NCBI RefSeq assembly: GCF_003991975.1
Contig: NZ_CP029822.1
Location: 1,736,001 to 1,800,000, forward strand
Reading direction: 5' to 3'
From: Entomomonas moraniae
Lineage (GTDB): Bacteria; Pseudomonadota; Gammaproteobacteria; Pseudomonadales; Pseudomonadaceae
DNA length: 64,000 nucleotides
Shown: positions 1-8,677 of the stretch, in pieces
How positions within the stretch are numbered: position 1 is the stretch's first letter
How the letters are laid out: every line of letters starts with the position of its first letter
Translations under genes and position numbers: made by a program
The notes under the pieces: model-generated
Database searches by the model: none
What the model was told of the DNA's origin: nothing
The model's input: only the letters and a program-made list of their open reading frames with translations

Positions 1-185
1 GTAGCAGTATTTTTCTCATCCAAAGGTAGTGTTGCTTCAGAGAACTCAGCTATATTACAATTTGTTTCAGCACGTAGACTATTAATTTGAATATCAGCTA
101 ATGTTGTACTATTAAGTGATTCTTGTGCTGATGAAAAGCCAATAATAAAATAAGAGATAGAAACAGTGACTAATAATTTATTCAT
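1..185 (-). CDS. Exported protein of unknown function, N-terminal part only
   Basis: An open frame starts with ATG at 185 and runs off the left edge of the window, giving the first 61 residues. They begin MNKLLVTVSISYFIIGFSSA, a short basic start and a hydrophobic core ending in a plausible signal-peptidase site, so the product is probably exported. The mature part seen here is Thr/Glu/Asn-rich and has one Cys. A weak purine-rich ribosome site precedes the ATG. I do not recognise the family from this fragment. Confidence 0.55.
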   Translation of the reverse strand, partial: MNKLLVTVSISYFIIGFSSAQESLNSTTLADIQINSLRAETNCNIAEFSEATLPLDEKNTA

Positions 186-338
186 ATCACCCGTTTCCTA
201 TAGTCGCCTATCTATTAAACAGCAAGATTGTTCTAACATATTGATATCATATAAAATTAAAATAACAAGCACTGATAAAGACCTTTCAGTACTAAATTCG
301 ATGCCAATTAATAATAAACCAAAAAAATACTTCTGTTC

Positions 339-944
339 TTAATAATTTGTTACGGCATATAAATTAGGTAATGTATCCATACTTCTGGAAGAACGAGGAG
401 CAATAATTAACTCAACTCGTCTGTTTTGTTCACGCCCTTTTGCTGTTTTAGCGGAGGAGATTGGCTGATTAGAACCAACACCTGTTGCATACATCCTACT
501 GCGTGGTAATCCCGCAACAGAAAAAACAGATCCAACACTTTTAGCTCGTTGAGCACTTAGGGTATTATTAGCCAGTGCGGTTCCCGTTGCGTCCGTATGC
601 CCCACAATGATCATCACTTTACTTGTATCTTGCTTAACCAACTTAGCTATTTTAGTCAAAGGGGTTAATGTAACAGGCATCAAAACATCCGGTCTTTTAG
701 GATTAAAACTCCCTTTAACCGGCATAATAACAACAATGCTATCGCCTCTTTCTACAACCTCAAAGTTTGACTCTGCTACCGCTTGTTTAACCAATATAGT
801 ATTTAAACCTATAGAGGTATAAGTTACGTTGCCCCTTTTAACTTGGACAATTTCTTTAGGCTTTTGCTCTGAGTTAGAGCAAGCTACCAATAAAAAAGAG
901 ACAGTGCTGATAATTGCGTATTTAGTAAAATTTAATTTAATCAT
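339..944 (-). CDS. OmpA-family peptidoglycan-binding lipoprotein
   Basis: This 201-residue protein probably ties the outer membrane to peptidoglycan. The N-terminus is a lipoprotein signal with lipobox LVAC near residue 22. The C-terminal half (about residues 105-185) is an OmpA-like domain with IIVGHTDATG, then NTLSAQRAKSV and GREQNRRVELII. In OmpA relatives the Asp and Arg of these motifs hold diaminopimelate. The middle (about 40-100) has no domain I recognise. The gene stands alone between the partial exported gene and the DUF1287 gene, with no clear operon. The family call is firm, the exact role is not. Confidence 0.85.
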   Translation of the reverse strand: MIKLNFTKYAIISTVSFLLVACSNSEQKPKEIVQVKRGNVTYTSIGLNTILVKQAVAESNFEVVERGDSIVVIMPVKGSFNPKRPDVLMPVTLTPLTKIAKLVKQDTSKVMIIVGHTDATGTALANNTLSAQRAKSVGSVFSVAGLPRSRMYATGVGSNQPISSAKTAKGREQNRRVELIIAPRSSRSMDTLPNLYAVTNY

Positions 945-1058
945 GATATCTTATACAAGAAAGAACAAATGGCCATAACATAAGAGGGCTATATTATCAT
1001 ACAGGAAAAATGTGCTTAAGCTTTGTAAGATTATTTTTGTAACAAAGCGTGCTTTACT

Positions 1059-1640
1059 CTAATTTTTATAGTAGCGATAATGCCCTATCATTTTCCACTC
1101 AAAAAGCACATCCTCTTCTCGAACTCCTGCCCCAATATTATGGATGACCAATGGCCTTTTAGTATTTGCCACTTTATTCATTGAAACGATACCAATATGC
1201 GGTAATCCATTATCTAGGCGCCATGAGATAATATCCCCTGCATGATAGCTTTTTCCATCTAGTGTAACTGGCAGACTTTTGCCTTGCCGCTTGAAAAAAA
1301 CTTCTAAATTTGGCACACGTCTATGATCAATATTTTTATCTGTTCGTATAAGCCCCCATGAGTTAGGGTACTGATTAAAATGTTGACTCATATCCTCATG
1401 TACCAATACTTGTAAGTCAACCTGATTTACCCTTAGGGCGCGAATAACCACATCGGAGCAAACCCCTGCAACCTCAAGGACATCTCCCATAGGGTAAGCT
1501 AATTTAACATAACGGGGGTCATATTGTATGGTTTTACCTATTTGCTTTCTAGCCGCTTCAGCAACTTGTAAATTATTTGACCATGCAGCACCAGAAACAA
1601 AAAACACACCCAACACAGCTACTTTGATAATTTTTAACAC
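1059..1640 (-). CDS. DUF1287 family exported protein (YijF-like)
   Basis: The 193-residue product has a signal peptide (MLKIIKVAVLGVFFVSGAAWS). It then carries the DUF1287 pattern: QIGKTIQYDPRY, GVCSDVVIRALR, a DxSQHF-like segment (DMSQHFNQYP), PNLEVFFKRQG, and AGDIISWRLDNGLPHIGIV. The conserved Cys, His and Asp/Asn resemble the NlpC/P60-type papain fold, so a cell-wall amidase or peptidase role is possible. The family is experimentally uncharacterised as far as I know. It is divergent from miaE and looks monocistronic. Confidence 0.8.
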   Translation of the reverse strand: MLKIIKVAVLGVFFVSGAAWSNNLQVAEAARKQIGKTIQYDPRYVKLAYPMGDVLEVAGVCSDVVIRALRVNQVDLQVLVHEDMSQHFNQYPNSWGLIRTDKNIDHRRVPNLEVFFKRQGKSLPVTLDGKSYHAGDIISWRLDNGLPHIGIVSMNKVANTKRPLVIHNIGAGVREEDVLFEWKMIGHYRYYKN

Positions 1641-1756
1641 GCTCCCTCCGGTTGATATACATTATCCTACATTAATAAATAGCCATGAAAACTACTTATT
1701 TTTCATTAGTTAACATGTTAAACTTCCGACGTTTAAATAAACGTTATTTTTATACC

Positions 1757-2371
1757 ATGAAAGCACAATTACTGCCAGAGATTGAAACGTTTTTACTCTG
1801 CCCAACACCAGAGGGCTGGATAGAACAAGCGAAATTAAAAGAGAATGAATCAATCCTTTTAATTGACCATGCTAACTGCGAAAAGAAAGCAGCCTTTACT
1901 GCACTTAATCTTATTGTTCGTTACACTGAGCTTGGAGATTTACAGTACAAACTATCTCGCTTAGCCAGAGAAGAACTCCGTCATTTTGAAAAAGTCGCAG
2001 CAATCATGAAAAGGCGGGATATACTCTACGCTTATTTAGAGGCTGCACATTATGCAAAACGGCTACGTCATCATTTAAGAAAACCTGAACAGGAACGCTT
2101 AATCGATACGCTCATTATCGCCGCGTTCATTGAAGCACGCTCTTGTGAACGTTTTTACCGTGTAGCACCTTATGTTGATGAAGAGTTATCTACTTTTTAT
2201 TTATCATTATTAAAATCAGAAGGGCGTCACTATCAAGATTACCTGGCACTAGCCGCACAATACTCCCCTACCCCTATTGATGAACGTGTTACTTTTTTTG
2301 CTGAAATTGAAAAAGAAGCCATCTTAACGCCTGATGATGAGTTCAGGTTTCATAGCGGTGCAACTGCTTAG
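1757..2371 (+). CDS. miaE: tRNA-(ms2io6A)-hydroxylase MiaE
   Basis: MiaE is a non-haem di-iron monooxygenase that hydroxylates the isopentenyl group of ms2i6A at tRNA position 37. The protein shows the family opening LLPEIETFLLCPTPEGWIE, then IDHANCEKKAA, RLAREELRHFEKV, FIEARSCERF and LLKSEGRHYQDY, which supply the carboxylate and His iron ligands of the four-helix bundle. The frame is open from 1685, but known MiaE proteins begin at the MKAQLLPEIETF segment, so I start at 1757 (204 residues). No candidate start has a good Shine-Dalgarno sequence, so the start is less certain than the function. Confidence 0.9.
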   Translation: MKAQLLPEIETFLLCPTPEGWIEQAKLKENESILLIDHANCEKKAAFTALNLIVRYTELGDLQYKLSRLAREELRHFEKVAAIMKRRDILYAYLEAAHYAKRLRHHLRKPEQERLIDTLIIAAFIEARSCERFYRVAPYVDEELSTFYLSLLKSEGRHYQDYLALAAQYSPTPIDERVTFFAEIEKEAILTPDDEFRFHSGATA

Positions 2372-2382
2372 TTAGCAGTTAA

Positions 2383-2414
2383 TAAAAAAGCGGTTATTAA
2401 TAACCGCTTTTTTT
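2383..2414. terminator. Bidirectional intrinsic terminator between miaE and the L,D-transpeptidase gene
   Basis: A perfect 10-bp inverted repeat, AGCGGTTATT then AATAACCGCT at 2389-2408, has an A run on its left and a T run on its right. It can therefore stop transcription from both convergent genes. Confidence 0.85.
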
Positions 2415-2431
2415 AATTATTTACTCATCTC

Positions 2432-3439
2432 TTAATTTTCATGAGATATTTCTGTGCCTGTCTGCCCAGCAGTATCGACTTGGTCATTGGCTTGCGTTGT
2501 CGCTACTTCTTTGACAGGTTGTTTTACAGGAATACCTTCTGTATTACCAATTTGAACTGGAATACCATCATGATGCTCAGCAACTAATTGAGCAACCGAG
2601 TAATCGATAATAAATTTAGGATTATTACCATGCTTTGCTAAGAAATCATTAAGAAACTTATGCAAGTCTGGCGCAGGATGTTCGTCTAACGCTTGATGCG
2701 CCTCAAAATAAATTTTACCATCCTCAATCCCTATCTTATAAGGTTGTGTCACAATATTAACATTGGTTCCCATTGGTAAAATACTGTACAAGAATGTCAC
2801 ATCAGGATTTAACATTCTGAAACAACCATGGCTTGTACGTGTACCAACGCCGAACTTTTGATTAGAACCATGAATTAAATAGCCACTAAACCCTAATTGC
2901 ATTTTATAAGGCCCTAAAGGGTTATCAGGACCAGCAGGAACAACTGCAGGTAAAATATCACCATCTTTGGCATGCTCTTTACGTATAGAGGCAGGTGGTG
3001 TCCATGTAGGGTCTTTAACCTTTCCTACAATTTTAGTATTACCTAGTGGAGAACTCCAACCTTCGCGCCCAATACCTAAAGGAAAGGTATAAACCGTTTT
3101 TCCATCTTTAGGGTAGTAATAAAGTCGATACTCTGGCAAGTTAATGATAACACCTGTACGTGGAGCATCAGGTAAAATATAACGTGTTGGTAATAAGATA
3201 TCTGTCCCAGTGCCTGGCAACCAAGCATCGACCCCTGGATTTGCCGCTACTAATTGACTATAACCTAAACTATAAGTATCACCAAGATCAGCAAAGGTAT
3301 CTTCATACTTTGCTTTAATCACCTGCATACGTCCAATGAGATCATTTCCACCACGGGGCGATGTATATTGTACAGCTAACGCATTAGTCACTAGCCCAAA
3401 CATCAAAAAGCCACCAACAGCTACTTTCAACAAACGCAC
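2432..3439 (-). CDS. Periplasmic L,D-transpeptidase (YkuD domain)
   Basis: The enzyme cross-links peptidoglycan peptides or attaches proteins to them through a catalytic cysteine. The YkuD domain shows the His motif YLIHGSNQKF and the active-site motif TSHGCFRM in the middle of the protein. A LysM-like segment (YSLGYSQLVAANPG) lies before it, and a 100-residue tail rich in Asp, His and Thr follows. The frame is open to 3529, but a GTG at 3439 sits 8 nt after GGAG (3448-3451) and gives a clean signal peptide, MRLLKVAVGGFLMFGLVTNALA. I therefore take 3439 as the start (335 residues). Confidence 0.88.
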   Translation of the reverse strand: MRLLKVAVGGFLMFGLVTNALAVQYTSPRGGNDLIGRMQVIKAKYEDTFADLGDTYSLGYSQLVAANPGVDAWLPGTGTDILLPTRYILPDAPRTGVIINLPEYRLYYYPKDGKTVYTFPLGIGREGWSSPLGNTKIVGKVKDPTWTPPASIRKEHAKDGDILPAVVPAGPDNPLGPYKMQLGFSGYLIHGSNQKFGVGTRTSHGCFRMLNPDVTFLYSILPMGTNVNIVTQPYKIGIEDGKIYFEAHQALDEHPAPDLHKFLNDFLAKHGNNPKFIIDYSVAQLVAEHHDGIPVQIGNTEGIPVKQPVKEVATTQANDQVDTAGQTGTEISHEN

Positions 3440-3550
3440 TATAAAAACTCCACGCCAGCCATAATTAACCAGCCATCTAAATTTAATTTTAAAAAAGTCG
3501 CCTATTCTAACGGTTTTATCATGAACCATATAGTAAAAAATCGTAATAAT

Positions 3551-4168
3551 CTATAATTTATTTGGCTTACCTAATAAAGGAACTAACTTTTCCCAAATAT
3601 CATTAAGTATGATAGGTTGTCCTTTCTCATTTGGATGAACACCATCTGATTGCATCAAGTCGGGATTGCCTCCTGTGTTTTTCACAATTGAATCTAGCAA
3701 GGCTACTTGTTGTTCATTTGCAATGGCAGGATACATGGCAGTAAACCGCGATAAATACTGCTCGCCATAATTAGGAGGTAATTGAATACCAATTAATAAC
3801 ACATTACTATGCTGTTTTGCTTGTTGAACCATCTGGGTTAAGTTTTGTTGAATAAGCTTAGGCGATGTCCCCCTTAAACCGTCATTTCCTCCCATTTCAA
3901 TAATCACAACCGCAGGGTGATACTTCTCTAACAATGCAGGTAATCGTGCAGCGCCATTACTGGTCACATCGCCTGAAATAGAAGCATTAATCACTTCGTA
4001 GTCATAGTGCTTATCTTTTAAACGCTGCTCTAGTAGCTTGACCCAACCTTTTGATATATCAACACCATACCCTGCACTGATGCTATCGCCAACAATTAAT
4101 AACGTTTTTCCACTAGCAACAGATACAGCAAATAATGCTATGATAACGAATAGGATTTTTTTAAACAT
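3551..4168 (-). CDS. tesA: TesA-type periplasmic lysophospholipase/thioesterase (SGNH hydrolase)
   Basis: This 205-residue esterase belongs to the E. coli TesA group, which hydrolyses acyl-CoAs, lysophospholipids and arylesters in the periplasm. After a signal peptide (MFKKILFVIIALFAVSVASG) come the four SGNH blocks: GDSISAGYG with the nucleophilic Ser, ISGDVTSNG, MGGNDGLRG, and SDGVHPNEKG with the catalytic Asp-His pair. It is divergent from ybbA with only 11 bp between the two start codons, the arrangement seen in many gammaproteobacteria. Assignment is firm. Confidence 0.93.
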   Translation of the reverse strand: MFKKILFVIIALFAVSVASGKTLLIVGDSISAGYGVDISKGWVKLLEQRLKDKHYDYEVINASISGDVTSNGAARLPALLEKYHPAVVIIEMGGNDGLRGTSPKLIQQNLTQMVQQAKQHSNVLLIGIQLPPNYGEQYLSRFTAMYPAIANEQQVALLDSIVKNTGGNPDLMQSDGVHPNEKGQPIILNDIWEKLVPLLGKPNKL

Positions 4169-4179
4169 TTAGGCACCTT

Positions 4180-4860
4180 ATGAAAAATATTATCATAAAT
4201 GTACAGCAAGTTGGAAAAGTTGTTAAGGGTGAAGAGGATCTCATCATTTTGCAAGATATTACATTTGCACTCGATGCAGGTGATAGCCTCGCCATCATCG
4301 GTAGTTCCGGCTCTGGAAAATCCACGTTACTTGGTTTACTCGCTGGCTTAGATACCCCCACGTCGGGCAATATTATACTCGCAGAGCAACCACTTAATCA
4401 GCTCACTGAGGATCAGCGTGCAGCCATTAGGGCTGAACATGTAGGGTTTATATTTCAGTCATTTCAATTACTAGATACCCTTACAGCTTTGGAAAATGTC
4501 ATGCTTCCTCTTGAATTAAAAGGCAATACACAAGCTATAAAAGAAGCACAACAGTTATTAGAACGTGTTGGTTTAGAAAAACGTTTACGACACTATCCAA
4601 AACAACTCTCAGGAGGAGAACAACAACGTGTCGCGATAGCAAGAGCCTTTGCCTCCCATCCTAAAATTTTATTTGCAGATGAGCCAACAGGAAATTTAGA
4701 TACACACACAGGGGAACACATTAGCAACTTATTATTTGAGCTAAACCAAGAGCAAGCAACAACACTCGTCCTCGTTACTCATGAGGAGCGTTTAGCCAAA
4801 CGTTGCCATCGCCAAATTCAAATCGAAGCGGGCAAAATTGCCAATGAGAGCGCTCAATGA
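4180..4860 (+). CDS. ybbA: ABC transporter ATP-binding protein YbbA
   Basis: The 226-residue ATPase belongs to the LolD/MacB-like group that partners FtsX-type permeases. Visible motifs are Walker A GSSGSGKST near residue 43, the Q-loop FIFQSFQLLD, the signature LSGGEQQRV, Walker B ILFADEPTGNLD and the switch His in LVTHEE. Its stop overlaps the start of ybbP in an ATGA, so the two are translationally coupled and form one exporter. The substrate is unknown. The ATG lies 11 bp from the divergent tesA start. Confidence 0.92.
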   Translation: MKNIIINVQQVGKVVKGEEDLIILQDITFALDAGDSLAIIGSSGSGKSTLLGLLAGLDTPTSGNIILAEQPLNQLTEDQRAAIRAEHVGFIFQSFQLLDTLTALENVMLPLELKGNTQAIKEAQQLLERVGLEKRLRHYPKQLSGGEQQRVAIARAFASHPKILFADEPTGNLDTHTGEHISNLLFELNQEQATTLVLVTHEERLAKRCHRQIQIEAGKIANESAQ

Positions 4861-7364
4861 AACTCTCTCTCAATAAACTGGCTAGCCTAGCCCTACGTCA
4901 AGTCATAAGGGACATTAAAGCCGGTGAACTACGCGTTTTATTTTTTGCTTTAATGATTGCCGTTATTTCAAGCACAGCCATTAGTTATTTTAGTACGCGC
5001 TTGCAAGTATCAATGGAAACACGAGCAGGCGATTTTTTAGCAGCCGACCTAGTCATTCGTGGCACATCACCGGCTAGCCCAGAACAAATTGATATTGGCG
5101 AAAAACTGCACTTAAAACAAGCAAAAACCATCTCTTTTAGTACAGTCGTTATTAATGAAGAAGATATGCAGCTGGTCAGTATTAAAGCTGTCGACCATAA
5201 TTACCCATTGCGCGGACAATTAAAATACAAAGAAAATAATGAATCCCCCGAACAATTCGCACTAAAAGCGCCTGCTGAGGGAGAAGCATGGGCTGAAAAT
5301 CGCTTATTCGTTGCATTAAATCTAAAGCCCGGCGATACCATTTCTATTGGTAATGCTAAGATACGCTTGACCAAAATATTAACCTACGAACCTGATCGTG
5401 CGATAGACTTCTATACACTTAACCCGCATATTTTAATGAACATCGCCGACTTGCCTAAAACCAATGCCATACAAGCAGGTAGCCGTGCGAGTTATCGTCA
5501 ACTTTGGGCGGGAACAACGAATGCAATTACACAATACAAAGCGGCCATCGAAAAAACATTGGCGCCTAATCAAAAAATACTGACAGGCAAAGACGGCAAT
5601 ATTCAACTCAACAATACCCTTAACAAAGGAGAAAACTATCTTAATTTAGCGAGTCTTGTAGCTATTCTTTTAGCAAGTGTTGCCGTTGCATTATCAGCCA
5701 ATCAATTTGCGACAAAACGCTTTGATAGTAGTGCTATGCTGCGCTGCTTAGGGCTTTCTCGCAATCAAGTACTCAGTGTTTACACCTTGCAATTAGCCTA
5801 TATTGGCCTAATGGCAACTATTATAGGTGCGTTTATTGGCTGGCTCGTTCAAATAGGGCTTTTTAAGCTACTGTCTGGTTTGGTTAATGACACGCTTCCA
5901 TCGGGAGGAGTTAAACCAGCCCTAGCGGGGATCATGACAGGACTTATTACTTTAGCAGGTTTTGCTATCCCTCCACTGGCTAGTTTAGGTAATACCCCAC
6001 CGATCCGTGTTTTACGTCAGGACATATTTCCAACCCCTATTCATAGTTGGTTTATTTATGGTCTGTCACTTTTAACGCTCTCTATTATTATGTGGAGACT
6101 TAGCCTTGATATTAAGTTAACTTTGTCTCTCATGGGCGGTGGTATTATTGCCACACTTATTTTAGGTAGCCTACTCTTTTTAAGTCTAAAAGGTTTACGA
6201 AAATTATTGGCTAAAGCCCCTTTACCTTGGCGACTTGGATTAGGCCAGTTATTACGCAATCCAATACGCGCTATCGGACAAATTCTTGCCTTTGGTATTA
6301 TCTTAATGGCAATGTCAATGATTGTCCTCTTGCGGGGTGAATTACTAGACACTTGGCAAAAACAACTTCCGGAAAAAGCACCTAACTTTTTTGCCATGAA
6401 TATTTCAGAAACAGAGCTCTCTAACTTTAAAGAAAGTGTTGCTAAACTTTCTGACAACATGGCACCCTACTATCCGATTATTACAGGACGATTGGTCGCA
6501 GTCAAAGGGACACCCATCAATGAACTAGCACTTAAAGGACGTGGAGAAAATGCGACCCAGCGTGATCTTAATCTAACATGGTCAGACCAACTCCCCAATG
6601 AAAACAAAATCATTCAAGGACAATGGTGGCAAAAAGACAAGCCATCCCCTGAAGATCGTATTAACATTTCAATTGAAGAAGAACTCGCCAATAGTTTAGG
6701 TGTAACCGTTGGTGATGAGCTAACATTTGTTATCAGCGGCGTTGTGTATAAAACCATTGTCCATAATACTCGCAAAATAAACTGGGATAACTTTCAACCT
6801 AACTTCTTCGTTATCTTCGAGCCCAATAGCTTAAATAAAATACCTACCACTTACTTAACCAGTTTTCATATCCCCCAAGGAAATGATAAAGAAATTATTC
6901 AACTCGCTAAAAACTTCCCAACCATTACCTTGTTAGATATCGATGGTTTATTAAAACAGCTAAATCAAATTCTTGGGCAAGTCACCATTGCTGTTGAATA
7001 TATTCTATTTTTTGTATTATTAGCAGGGATCACCGTATTACTCGCAGGGCTGCAATCCACACTGGATGGTAGAATTCGCCAAGGAGCATTACTAAGAGCA
7101 CTAGGAGCCAATCGTCGCCTATTAAAACAAACACAACTGGCTGAATTCAGTTTGCTTGGCTTTATGTCTGGCTTACTTGCCGCTATCGGTTGTGAGTCAA
7201 TTAGTGCGCAACTTTATCATTATGTGCTCGATATCCCTTGGTTTTTCCACCCTAACTTATTAACATTACCTTTTATTGGTGCAATACTCATTGGTAGCAT
7301 AGGTATATGGGGGACTCGGCGCACAATTAACACCAGCCCATTACATATTTTACGCGAAGGTTAA
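4857..7364 (+). CDS. ybbP: FtsX-like ABC permease YbbP
   Basis: This 835-residue inner-membrane protein is the permease partner of YbbA. It has an N-terminal membrane segment (about 25-45), a periplasmic domain, a first FtsX block around 265-380, more membrane segments to about 495, a second large periplasmic domain, and a second FtsX block near the C-terminus (LLAGITVLLAGLQSTLDGR, GALLRALGANRRLL). The length and duplicated layout match E. coli YbbP. It overlaps ybbA by 4 bp and is followed 3 bp later by greB, so the three may share a transcript. Confidence 0.9.
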   Translation: MKLSLNKLASLALRQVIRDIKAGELRVLFFALMIAVISSTAISYFSTRLQVSMETRAGDFLAADLVIRGTSPASPEQIDIGEKLHLKQAKTISFSTVVINEEDMQLVSIKAVDHNYPLRGQLKYKENNESPEQFALKAPAEGEAWAENRLFVALNLKPGDTISIGNAKIRLTKILTYEPDRAIDFYTLNPHILMNIADLPKTNAIQAGSRASYRQLWAGTTNAITQYKAAIEKTLAPNQKILTGKDGNIQLNNTLNKGENYLNLASLVAILLASVAVALSANQFATKRFDSSAMLRCLGLSRNQVLSVYTLQLAYIGLMATIIGAFIGWLVQIGLFKLLSGLVNDTLPSGGVKPALAGIMTGLITLAGFAIPPLASLGNTPPIRVLRQDIFPTPIHSWFIYGLSLLTLSIIMWRLSLDIKLTLSLMGGGIIATLILGSLLFLSLKGLRKLLAKAPLPWRLGLGQLLRNPIRAIGQILAFGIILMAMSMIVLLRGELLDTWQKQLPEKAPNFFAMNISETELSNFKESVAKLSDNMAPYYPIITGRLVAVKGTPINELALKGRGENATQRDLNLTWSDQLPNENKIIQGQWWQKDKPSPEDRINISIEEELANSLGVTVGDELTFVISGVVYKTIVHNTRKINWDNFQPNFFVIFEPNSLNKIPTTYLTSFHIPQGNDKEIIQLAKNFPTITLLDIDGLLKQLNQILGQVTIAVEYILFFVLLAGITVLLAGLQSTLDGRIRQGALLRALGANRRLLKQTQLAEFSLLGFMSGLLAAIGCESISAQLYHYVLDIPWFFHPNLLTLPFIGAILIGSIGIWGTRRTINTSPLHILREG

Positions 7365-7367
7365 CCT

Positions 7368-7862
7368 ATGAGCCGTTATCGCCCTCCTCGCAAAGCAGGA
7401 ACCGCACTAATCACTCCTGAAGGAGAAGCAAAGTTAAGAGCAGAATTGCATGAGTTATGGCATGTTAAACGCCCTAAGATTACTCAATCTGTGAGTGAGG
7501 CAGCAGCACAAGGTGATAGATCAGAAAATGCTGAATACATCTATGGCAAAAAAATGCTTCGTGAAATTGATAGCCGTGTTCGCTTTTTAACCAAGCGTTT
7601 AGAAATTCTTAAGGTTATCGATCAAGTACCTGCTGACCAGTCTAAAGTCTACTTTGCCGCCACTGTTTATTTAGAAGATGAAGAAGGCACAGAAATGTGC
7701 TGCAAAATTGTTGGCCCTGATGAACTAGATTTAAAGAAAAATCATATCAGTATTGACTCACCATTAGCTCGGGCATTAGTAGGCAAACCGTTGGACGCAG
7801 AGATCACCGTACAAACACCTACGGGAGTTAAGCGTTGGTATATTACAGGCATTGATTATTAG
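7368..7862 (+). CDS. greB: Transcription elongation factor GreB
   Basis: GreB enters the secondary channel of RNA polymerase and stimulates cleavage of backtracked RNA. The 164-residue protein has an N-terminal coiled coil with the acidic tip segment AAAQGDRSENAEYIYGKK, followed by the FKBP-like C-terminal domain. The opening SRYRPPRKAGTALITPEGE and the AEYIYGKK form separate GreB from GreA. It starts 3 bp after ybbP, and its TAG stop shares its G with the GTG start of the comF-like gene. Confidence 0.95.
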   Translation: MSRYRPPRKAGTALITPEGEAKLRAELHELWHVKRPKITQSVSEAAAQGDRSENAEYIYGKKMLREIDSRVRFLTKRLEILKVIDQVPADQSKVYFAATVYLEDEEGTEMCCKIVGPDELDLKKNHISIDSPLARALVGKPLDAEITVQTPTGVKRWYITGIDY

Positions 7863-8602
7863 TGTTTACCTCCTTTGCTTCTTTACTACAAAAAATACCC
7901 CCCACATGGTTAACACCACCAATACACTGTTTGTTATGCCTAACAATCATCCCCAAGGGGAAAATAGCGCTGTGCGATGATTGTAGAGCGGACCTCCCTG
8001 TAATAAACCAGGGTTGCCAACACTGCAACCTACCCTTACCCTACGATGGCATTTGTGGGCAGTGCTTACAAAAAACACCTGTCTTTTTTCAAGCCATCAC
8101 ACCTTATCGTTATGACTTCCCTATTGCACAGCTAATCACGCTATTTAAACACCACAAACAATGGCCTACAGGCCATTCACTTTCACAACTACTTAGCCAA
8201 CACCTATCTTATCGCTATCAACAAGGGCTTAAAAAGCCTGACTACTTAATCAGTGTTCCTTTGCCGGGAAAACGGCTACGAGAGAGGAGTTTTAACCAAA
8301 CCGAAATGATGGTGAAATGGCTTGCAAAAGAGCTTAAACTCGACTACCAAACAAACCTCATCAAACGTATTACCAATACTTTTCCCCAACAACAATTGTC
8401 TGCAAAAGAGCGCGCTAAAAATCTAGCCAATGCATTTACTATTGATTCTAAGATAAAATTAACTAACCATCACATTGCTATCATCGATGATGTTATCACC
8501 ACAGGAACCACAGCAAATAAATTGGCTGAACTTCTTTATCAGCAAGGGGCTAAACGGGTAGATATTTATGCTATTGCCAGAACACCACAACGAATTAAAT
8601 AA
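7862..8602 (+). CDS. comF: ComF-family phosphoribosyltransferase-like protein
   Basis: The 246-residue protein has an N-terminal cysteine cluster (CLLC, CDDC, CQHC, CGQC) likely to bind zinc, and a C-terminal type I phosphoribosyltransferase domain with the PRPP loop IAIIDDVITTGTT. ComF proteins (GntX in E. coli) are linked to DNA uptake or use, but their enzymatic activity is poorly defined. The start is a GTG overlapping the greB stop by one base, with no separate ribosome site, so translation is probably coupled to greB. Type IV pili implied by pilY1 fit a competence role, but this is inference. Confidence 0.88.
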   Translation: MFTSFASLLQKIPPTWLTPPIHCLLCLTIIPKGKIALCDDCRADLPVINQGCQHCNLPLPYDGICGQCLQKTPVFFQAITPYRYDFPIAQLITLFKHHKQWPTGHSLSQLLSQHLSYRYQQGLKKPDYLISVPLPGKRLRERSFNQTEMMVKWLAKELKLDYQTNLIKRITNTFPQQQLSAKERAKNLANAFTIDSKIKLTNHHIAIIDDVITTGTTANKLAELLYQQGAKRVDIYAIARTPQRIK

Positions 8603-8611
8603 AGCGTAACG

Positions 8612-8640
8612 TTGTTATCAAATACAAAGCAATTTATACT
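8612..8640 (+). promoter_or_regulatory. Probable sigma-70 promoter of the min operon
   Basis: TTGTTA (8612-8617) and TATACT (8635-8640) are separated by exactly 17 bp and lie 37 bp before the minC ATG. A second TATAAT-like hexamer overlaps just downstream. Confidence 0.6.
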
Positions 8641-8677
8641 ATAATTTGCAATTATTTTTTATCAAAATGGATGGACT

